NCBI GenBank assembly: GCA_045544455.1
Contig: JAZPYZ010000003.1
Span: 62,001 to 126,000, forward strand
Direction of reading: 5' to 3'
Source of the DNA: JAZPYZ01 sp045544455
Lineage (GTDB): Bacteria > Bacillota > Clostridia > Oscillospirales > Acutalibacteraceae
DNA: 64,000 nucleotides
The notes under the pieces were generated by a model that was not told where the DNA came from, made no database searches, and saw only the letters and a list, made by a program, of their open reading frames with translations. Positions 58,778 to 64,000 of this stretch are shown here, piece by piece. Each line of letters begins with the position of its first letter. The stretch's first letter is position 1. The position numbers and the translations under genes are program-made.

Positions 58778-60016
58778 TCAAGATACTTTTTTACCACGCA
58801 TGACGGCTTGCATTTTTTCGATCGCGATATCGACCGTTTCGTCGTTGGGGATCATGACCGACAAGCTCTGACTCGGATACGTGTAGGTGGTGCGTGAGGT
58901 GGTGGTACCGTCTACCGAATAGGTGGCAATGTCCCACGACGCCATATCGCCGAGTTGCATTTTGATCACGTCCGAAATTTCATCGGATGAGAAGTTGGTG
59001 ACGACGTTATCGGTAACAGCCGTCAGGAAATTCCCAAGATTGTCGGAGTCTAACATGGCCGGTGATACGGCTTTATCGATAATGGCGCTGATGATCTTTT
59101 GTTGGTTGATGCCGCGTTGACGGTCACCTTCCGAGAAACTATGACGCTCTCTCGCAAAGGCGAGCGCCGCTTCACCGGACAAATAGTTGGTCCCTTTCAC
59201 AAAGGTATACGCTCGCCCGTTGGTGGAATGGGCGCTGGTGAAGTTGAAATCCGATTCGACGGTGATGCCACCCAAGGCATCCACGATATCAATGACCGAT
59301 TTAAAATTCACCTTCGCGTAGTAGTTGAACTCCACGTCAAAAACCGCACCCAGCGTTTCCATGGAACAATCCACACCGTACGTGCCGGCGTGGGTTAACT
59401 TATCGCGTTTGTTGTTATCGCCCCAAAGCCCCACGTAATAGTCACGCGGCACGTTGACGATGAGGATTTGCTTGGTTTTGGGATTGACCGTAAAGACCAT
59501 GTTTACGTCGGACAAGCCTTTACTGTAAATGGAGGACAAATCACGGGTGTCCAGACCGGACAAATACACCGTGAACGGGGTGTTGGTAATATTTTTAACC
59601 GCATTCTCGTTCTCCAGATGTTCGCCACTGCTGGATAACCCTTCGATGAAGTTATCGATGTTACCCGAAATGTTGATGCAATACATGCTGGTAAACACGA
59701 TCACATAGCTCATGGCGATGCTCAACAATTTCAGCACGATCTTAGAACTTTTCTTCAGGATCAAGAACACCTGAATGGCTACCAACGACAACATGAGAAC
59801 CAACAGGACAATAATATAGCCTATCGGGAAAATGCCGATCATCGCCAAATGAATGGCGGACCAAATCATGAACGCGGTGGATAATCCAAGTAAACCGAAC
59901 GAAATCTTTTGAAACAACGATGTTTTGAAATCGGGTTTTGCCGTATTCTTCTTGTGTCGCGATTTCGAGTGTTTATCGGTGCTTTTTTTCGGAGCCGATC
60001 GTTTATCGTATCTCAT
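58778..60016 (-). CDS. LytR-CpsA-Psr (LCP) family wall glycopolymer ligase
   Basis: 412 residues. Basic cytoplasmic N-terminus, three membrane helices (about 38-60, 67-90, 95-118), then the extracellular LCP domain: SGLDTRDLSSIYSKGLSDVNMVFTV (DxR and the SD metal/pyrophosphate residues), PRDYYV, GRAYTFVKG, and FARERHSFSEGDRQRG with the catalytic arginines. LCP enzymes attach teichoic acid or capsule polymers from undecaprenyl carriers to peptidoglycan. GAGGAGGG precedes the ATG. Confidence 0.94.
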   Translation of the reverse strand: MRYDKRSAPKKSTDKHSKSRHKKNTAKPDFKTSLFQKISFGLLGLSTAFMIWSAIHLAMIGIFPIGYIIVLLVLMLSLVAIQVFLILKKSSKIVLKLLSIAMSYVIVFTSMYCINISGNIDNFIEGLSSSGEHLENENAVKNITNTPFTVYLSGLDTRDLSSIYSKGLSDVNMVFTVNPKTKQILIVNVPRDYYVGLWGDNNKRDKLTHAGTYGVDCSMETLGAVFDVEFNYYAKVNFKSVIDIVDALGGITVESDFNFTSAHSTNGRAYTFVKGTNYLSGEAALAFARERHSFSEGDRQRGINQQKIISAIIDKAVSPAMLDSDNLGNFLTAVTDNVVTNFSSDEISDVIKMQLGDMASWDIATYSVDGTTTSRTTYTYPSQSLSVMIPNDETVDIAIEKMQAVMRGKKVS

Positions 60017-60138
60017 CCGTAACCCTCCTCTAGTAGGGATATTGTATTGATCAAGACAAAATCTTCGTTAATATGAACTTATTGTTCCTGTTTCCACAGG
60101 TTTCATGTATGCCATCATCATGGCCCTGTGTTTACACC

Positions 60139-60167
60139 ATGATAGCACAAACGTCTACCGTTTTCAA
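60139..60167 (-). promoter_or_regulatory. Promoter of the LCP gene
   Basis: Minus strand: TTGAAA (60167-60162), 17-base spacer, TATCAT (60144-60139). The 120-base leader has a small CCTGTGGAAACAGG hairpin. Confidence 0.65.
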
Positions 60168-60205
60168 CAAAAACGGTAAATTAATCCTGCTAAATGACAA
60201 AACTG

Positions 60206-60919
60206 TTACCGAGAGGCATCTTCTTCGGTGATAATGCCGTCGATATCGTCTTGATGACACAGATTATGAAAATAGGTTTTGCCGAATTTGTTTTTAGCAC
60301 ACAACAAGTACGCCCGTTTCGCACGTTGGATCATGCGTTTGCGAACGTGGTTTTCTTCCGGTGCAATATCGGTTAGATACCCTTCATCCGATACACCTCG
60401 ACAGGAGAAAAACACCACGTCGGCGTTGATGGTTTCAATCGTTTTATACGCTTCTTCACCGACCAAGGCCAAACAACTGTTGACCAAAGTGCCGCCGGTT
60501 GATATCGTGTGGATGTTATATTCGGCTAGTTTGGTCAGAGCTTTAACGCCATTGGTCACGACGGTCAGGTTTTGTTTGGAGGCAAGGAACGGGATCAAAT
60601 AATAACAACTGGTCGAGGCATCCAGGAATACCACGTCGTTATCGTGTACCTGTTCGATCGCTTGTTGGGCGATGAGTACCTTAGCACTGCTCTGTTCGTA
60701 TTCCCGTATTAAAAATGGAATTTTGTTTTGCGAAAGGGCCGTTTCTTCCAACACCGCGCCACCGTGAACGCGTTTGATCAAATGCTGTTGTTCCAAGCCA
60801 ATCAAATCTCGGCGAATCGACGGTTCGCTGATAAACAAGGTTTGTGCAAGTTGTTTGACGGTTACCTGTTTGTCCTTTAACAGTATCTCCAAAATCTGCT
60901 TTTCTCTGTCTTTGCTCAT
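60206..60919 (-). CDS. DeoR/GlpR-family transcriptional regulator
   Basis: 237 residues. HTH VTVKQLAQTLFISEPSIRRDLIGLE (about residues 19-43), hinge LIKRVHGGAVLEE, sensor-domain motifs NDVVFLDASTSCYYL, TVVTNGVKA, FFSCRGVSDEGYLTD. Same architecture as the regulator at 22.6 kb. Divergent from the PHP phosphatase/dehydrogenase pair and probably its repressor. Confidence 0.92.
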   Translation of the reverse strand: MSKDREKQILEILLKDKQVTVKQLAQTLFISEPSIRRDLIGLEQQHLIKRVHGGAVLEETALSQNKIPFLIREYEQSSAKVLIAQQAIEQVHDNDVVFLDASTSCYYLIPFLASKQNLTVVTNGVKALTKLAEYNIHTISTGGTLVNSCLALVGEEAYKTIETINADVVFFSCRGVSDEGYLTDIAPEENHVRKRMIQRAKRAYLLCAKNKFGKTYFHNLCHQDDIDGIITEEDASR

Positions 60920-60985
60920 ATAATCACCAAAAACCTTTCAAAACGATCAAATTTATGATTGGATTATCAATATAGATGGCTTTAA

Positions 60986-61014
60986 TTGAAATATTTGATT
61001 GTTTTGTATATAAT
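60986..61014 (+). promoter_or_regulatory. Promoter of the PHP/dehydrogenase operon
   Basis: TTGAAA 60986-60991, 17-base spacer, TATAAT 61009-61014. The upstream 60 bases hold repeated AT-rich TGATTG/CAATA elements that might bind the DeoR protein. Confidence 0.75.
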
Positions 61015-61058
61015 AGCACCGAGGATCATACTTTGTCAAACGAGGAGGGGACGTGTCG

Positions 61059-61874
61059 ATGTGTGTTGCCGATATGCACACCCATTCTGAATGGTCACAC
61101 GATTCGGTTTGTCCGATCGAGGAGATGTGTAAAGCGCAGATAGCGCGTGGTACGCGGTATTTGGCGGTGACCGACCATTGCGACGGATGGTTTTTTAGTT
61201 CGAGGGATGTCTTCACCCCGGTACAACGCTCGTATGAAACGGTACAGACCTTGAAAGTGAAATATGCCGGTCCAATCGAGTTGCTTGCGGGCGTTGAGAT
61301 CAGCGAGGGGTATTGGTATCCGGATTTCGGTCCTAAAGCCGAGACGCTGTGCGATTATGACTTGATTATCGGTTCGGTGCACTGTGTGGAGTTTGAAGGG
61401 AAACGCGAACCGTATTCCATTGTCGATTTTTCGAAGATGGATACTAATGCGTTACATGCCTATCTGGACGCCTATTTCAACCATATATTCACCATGCTGG
61501 ACCGGTCGGATTTCGACGTGTTGGCGCATTTGACCTGTCCGTTGCGGTACATCGTTGGCAAGTTTGGACGTGCGGTAGATATGGCGCGGTATGCCGACAC
61601 GATCGAGGCGATTTTGCGCGCGGTGATCGAGCAAGGCAAAGCGTTGGAGATTAACACCTCGAGTTATGGCGTGATGGGCGAGTTTATGCCGTCGACCGAT
61701 ATTCTGCGCCGATATTTTGAGATGGGCGGCCGGCTGATCACCATTGGATCGGATGCACACGCATCCGAAAACGCAGCGCAGTATTTTGACGAGGCGATCG
61801 ATACGCTGAAAGCCATCGGATTTACACACATCTATTACTACAAAGGCCGAAAAGCCTACCCGATCGAGATATAA
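61059..61874 (+). CDS. PHP-domain phosphoesterase (histidinol-phosphatase-like)
   Basis: 271 residues. Trinuclear metal ligands of the PHP fold: DMHTHSEWSHD at the N-terminus, VTDHCD, GVEIS, GSVHC, and ITIGSDAHAS near the C-terminus. Family members dephosphorylate histidinol phosphate or other small phosphates. Beside a sugar dehydrogenase and under DeoR control rather than with his genes, it probably acts on a sugar or polyol phosphate (inference). ATG 61059 is preferred; GTG 61053 is only 4 bases from AGGAGG. Confidence 0.88.
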   Translation: MCVADMHTHSEWSHDSVCPIEEMCKAQIARGTRYLAVTDHCDGWFFSSRDVFTPVQRSYETVQTLKVKYAGPIELLAGVEISEGYWYPDFGPKAETLCDYDLIIGSVHCVEFEGKREPYSIVDFSKMDTNALHAYLDAYFNHIFTMLDRSDFDVLAHLTCPLRYIVGKFGRAVDMARYADTIEAILRAVIEQGKALEINTSSYGVMGEFMPSTDILRRYFEMGGRLITIGSDAHASENAAQYFDEAIDTLKAIGFTHIYYYKGRKAYPIEI

Positions 61875-61887
61875 CGGAGGGACGCGT

Positions 61888-62913
61888 ATGAAAGCGGCGG
61901 TATTTTACGGAAAACACGATCTGCGTGTGATGGAGATCGAAAAACCCACCCCCAAACCCGGCGAAGTGTTGGTGAAAGTGATGGCGTGCGGTATCTGCGG
62001 CACCGACGTGCATATCTTCCATGGGGATGAAGGCGCGGCGGCCACGCCGGCTGGCACGGTACTGGGACATGAATTTGCCGGTGTGGTGGAAGCGGTCGGC
62101 GACGGGGTATGCGGTATCGCGATCGGGGAGCGCGTGTGCGTGGACCCCAACAAGCTGTGCAACGAATGTGCGTATTGCCAAAGCGGTCTGGCACATTTTT
62201 GTGACCACATGATCGGTATTGGCACGACGGTACATGGCGGTTTTGCCGAATATTGCGCTGTCCCGCAATCACAGGTGTATAAGATCGCCGATACCACTTC
62301 GTTTGAACAAGCGGCGATGACCGAACCGGTCGCGTGCTGTGTGCACGGGATCGATCTGTGCGAGATTACCTGCGGCGATACCGTGGCCATTATCGGCGGC
62401 GGCATGATCGGGATGATCATGCTACAATTAGCGGCGATATCGGGTGCCGGTCGATTGATCATGATCGAACCGGTGGCCAAAAAACGCGCGCTCGCCAAAC
62501 AACTCGGTGCCGATCTGTGTATCGATCCGTTGACCGAAAACGTCCAAGAGGTGTTGGCGGCAAACGGTATCGATCGGATTGCGGCCGTGATCGAATGTGT
62601 GGGTAAGGTGTCGACCATGGAACAAGCCATCGATATCGCCGGCAAACGTTCGGTTGTGATGTTGTTCGGGTTGACGGCACCGGCCGATACGCTCACCATC
62701 AAACCGTTTGAGATCTTTAAAAAAGAGATCGTACTGAAAGCGTCGTTTATCAACCCATACACCCAAAGCCGCGCGTTATCGCTGATCGATAACCGCAAAA
62801 TCGACGTTGGTTCGATGGTGTATGCGTGCGAACCATTGGATCGTTTACCGGCGATCTTGGCCGACGGCGCGTTGCGCGCAAACGGCAAATTTATCATTTG
62901 CCCATGGCAATAA
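61888..62913 (+). CDS. Zinc-dependent sugar/polyol dehydrogenase
   Basis: 341 residues, MDR family with both zinc sites: catalytic ACGICGTDVH (Cys about 37) and GHE, structural CNECAYCQSGLAHFC. Cofactor motif IGGGMIGMIMLQLAAISGA followed by an acidic Glu (MIEP) favouring NAD. Closest in pattern to threonine/sorbitol dehydrogenases. GGAGG upstream; 13 bases after the PHP gene, so co-transcribed. A phosphatase followed by a polyol dehydrogenase would turn a polyol phosphate into a ketose (inference). Confidence 0.93.
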   Translation: MKAAVFYGKHDLRVMEIEKPTPKPGEVLVKVMACGICGTDVHIFHGDEGAAATPAGTVLGHEFAGVVEAVGDGVCGIAIGERVCVDPNKLCNECAYCQSGLAHFCDHMIGIGTTVHGGFAEYCAVPQSQVYKIADTTSFEQAAMTEPVACCVHGIDLCEITCGDTVAIIGGGMIGMIMLQLAAISGAGRLIMIEPVAKKRALAKQLGADLCIDPLTENVQEVLAANGIDRIAAVIECVGKVSTMEQAIDIAGKRSVVMLFGLTAPADTLTIKPFEIFKKEIVLKASFINPYTQSRALSLIDNRKIDVGSMVYACEPLDRLPAILADGALRANGKFIICPWQ

Positions 62914-62953
62914 ACCAAAAGCGGCGGCACGTTTCGGCGTACTGCGGCTTCGT

Positions 62954-63162
62954 TTATCGAGCGTTCATCTTGTACTGACTGGGGGATAGGTGATATTTGT
63001 TTTTAAAAGCGGTATGGAAATTCGAAAGCGACCGAAACCCGGATTCAAAACAGGCTTGCACCACCGAACACCCGTTGGACAACAACAAACAGGCGTATTC
63101 CAACCGCAGATGGGTTAGTTTGTTGGTATAGGTTTCGCCGGTCACTTTTTTAAACAACTCAC
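62954..63162 (-). pseudogene. C-terminal half of an AraC-family HTH domain
   Basis: Reading the minus strand, ELFKKVTGETYTNKLTHLRL, EYACLLL, VVQACFESGFRSLSNFHTAF and KNKYHLSPSQYKMNAR match the end of AraC proteins and stop at 62954. Upstream, at about 63150-63165, homology ends abruptly and the sequence becomes the antisense of a GH2 gene. The sensor domain and first helix-turn-helix are missing, so it is not functional. Confidence 0.8.
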
Positions 63163-63394
63163 CGTCAAGGACGCCGCGACCGACGAAGTGTTGTGGCAAA
63201 CGGCGTTTACGGCCGAGGCCAACGTTTCGACCTGTGTCGCGCAACTGCCTACGTATTATTCCGAACAAAAAGTTCTTATCATGGAATGGGATATCGACGG
63301 GGAACGCGGCGTTAACCATTATCTGTGCGGATTTCCGCCGATCTCGTTGCCTTTTTACAAAGAAATGTTGTCCAAATGGGGGTTAGGAGAATAA
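63159..63394 (+). pseudogene. C-terminal fragment of a GH2 family (beta-mannosidase-like) enzyme
   Basis: About 78 codons in an open frame with no start: LTVKDAATDEVLWQTAFTAE, then MEWDIDGERGVNHYLCGFPP and FYKEMLSKWGLGE. The NHYLCG-PP string is typical of the last beta-domain of beta-mannosidases. The catalytic barrel is absent. It ends 3 bases before the ROK gene start, so the original order was mannosidase-kinase. Confidence 0.7.
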
Positions 63395-63397
63395 CCA

Positions 63398-63665
63398 ATG
63401 TATATATTAGGGCTTGATATCGGCGGCACGAAATGTGCGGTGAGTATCTGGGTTGAGTATATCGATCTTGATCGATATACTCAACCCCCAAGCTATTGTG
63501 ATCGGTAGTATTTTTGCGAGAAGTCGAGACCTGTTGTGGCCGTCTGCTAAACGTGTTATCGAGCAAGAGGCGTTATCCGCTTCTGCCGGATGTTGTCAGG
63601 TGTTGCCGGCGGCGTTGGGCGAACATATCGGCGATTATGCCGCGATCGCTACCGCCTTGTTGTGA
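63398..63665 (+). pseudogene. ROK-family sugar kinase with internal deletion
   Basis: Starts normally with MYILGLDIGGTKCAVSI (the phosphate-binding DxGGTK loop), preceded by TTAGGAGA. About 55 bases in, the sequence jumps to the C-terminal part of a ROK protein (ILIDILNPQAIVIGSIFARS ... LPAALGEHIGDYAAIATALL) in another frame (+1). About 200 central codons, with the sugar- and zinc-binding residues, are missing. A perfect 18-bp inverted repeat with a 2-base loop (63450-63487) sits exactly at the junction. Confidence 0.88.
63450..63487. repeat. Perfect palindrome at the ROK deletion junction
   Basis: 18-bp arms GGGTTGAGTATATCGATC and its exact complement with TT between. The right arm encodes the natural IDILNP segment; the left arm is its mirror. 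Confidence 0.95.
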
Positions 63666-63701
63666 CGAAACCAAAAATCGTATCCATGTGAGGGTTGTTC
63701 T

Positions 63702-64000
63702 ATGAAACTGATATCGTTCGGGGAGATTTTATGGGATGTGTATCCCGATCAAGCGTATATTGGCGGTGCACCGCTGAATTTTGCAGCTCATGCGGCTAAA
63801 CAGGGGGCAACAGTATCGATGTTATCGGCCGTGGGCCGGGATTCCCTAGGTGATAAGGCGCTGGACCGGTTACGCGCTTGGCAGATCGATACATCGCTCG
63901 TGTCGGTATTGGATGACAAACCGACCGGACAATGTTTGGTCACGTTGGATCAACAATCGGTTCCGTCGTATCAGCTGATCGAGGACGTGGCATGGGATGC
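63702..64000 (+). CDS. Fructokinase, PfkB family, 3' end outside window
   Basis: The first about 99 residues of a carbohydrate kinase. The N-terminal pattern ISFGEILWDVYPD, IGGAPLNFAAHAAKQGA and AVGRDSLGDKALDRL is typical of ribokinase-fold fructokinases, which phosphorylate fructose with ATP. GAGGG precedes ATG 63702. Being intact, and downstream of broken mannosidase and ROK genes, it appears to be the survivor of a hexose-use operon. Confidence 0.9.
   Translation, partial: MKLISFGEILWDVYPDQAYIGGAPLNFAAHAAKQGATVSMLSAVGRDSLGDKALDRLRAWQIDTSLVSVLDDKPTGQCLVTLDQQSVPSYQLIEDVAWD

Noticed and set aside
1..64000. CRISPR arrays, complete insertion sequences, integrase or prophage genes
   Set aside because: None found on reading either strand; the only direct repeats are the tRNA-linked ones, the spoIVB tails and in-protein repeats.

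Overview
The window is about 64 kb of a spore-forming, strictly anaerobic Gram-positive chromosome, most likely a gut Clostridia (Oscillospirales-like; this placement is inference). Evidence: pyruvate:ferredoxin oxidoreductase, a monomeric [FeFe] hydrogenase, the sporulation protease SpoIVB, choline-binding-type wall repeats, an LCP wall ligase, Firmicutes-type promoters (TTGACA-17-TATAAT) and strong Shine-Dalgarno sites. Base composition is moderate, with heavy use of NCG codons. This codon use leaves many long open antisense frames that are not genes.

Layout. 1-14.8 kb: core metabolism (PFOR tail, aconitase, citrate synthase), a large repeated surface protein, a MacB-like ABC exporter, a YegS-type lipid kinase and the CCA-adding enzyme. 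14.8-19.7 kb: [FeFe] hydrogenase, a flavin-binding PNPOx-fold protein, and a tightly overlapping Crp/Fnr regulator + NMT1/SsuA-type ABC importer operon. 19.75-20.2 kb: tRNA-Ala with a duplicated 3' end. 20.2-29.8 kb: NADP-glutamate dehydrogenase, RPE-like epimerase divergent from a DeoR regulator, HAD phosphatase, copper ATPase with a heavy-metal domain at each end, TadA, CPBP protease, TPP-riboswitch-controlled extended ThiT-like transporter, tRNA-Arg. 29.9-35.9 kb: AT-richer acquired genes (XRE regulator, acyltransferase), a DegT aminotransferase, a LytTR/DUF3021 pair, an ion transporter, and a PnuC gene broken by an in-frame TGA. 36.1-36.5 kb: tRNA-Trp and tRNA-Met with a second tRNA-linked repeat. 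36.6-41.1 kb: SanA/YdcF, CapD-like epimerase, a cysteine-rich unknown, SpoIVB.

41.1-48.8 kb is the most notable stretch: an AraC regulator divergent from a seven-gene catabolic operon (type I dehydroquinase-like lyase, SDR, zinc-less MDR, Gfo/Idh/MocA oxidoreductase, amidohydrolase, NAD-epimerase-like protein, quinone-oxidoreductase-like MDR) with no transporter and patchy base composition. It ends directly on a second, divergent copy of the spoIVB 3' end, so the whole island is bracketed by spoIVB tails. 49-56.1 kb: DinB, an AraC/GH51 arabinofuranosidase pair, and a SorC-regulated L-sorbose-1-phosphate-reductase-like/aldolase pair with a perfect 14-bp operator dyad. 56.3-60 kb: a choline-binding-type glucosaminidase and an LCP protein. 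60.2-62.9 kb: DeoR, PHP phosphatase, zinc alcohol dehydrogenase. 62.9-63.7 kb: a graveyard of truncated genes (AraC tail, GH2 tail, ROK kinase with most of its body deleted and a perfect 18-bp palindrome at the junction). The window ends inside a fructokinase.

Two tRNA genes (Ala, Trp) each carry, 170-180 bp downstream, a repeat of their own 3' end plus a terminator, with a short GTCC/GGAC hairpin in between. This looks like a small tRNA-targeted repeat family and is, with the seven-gene island, the best candidate here for something undescribed.
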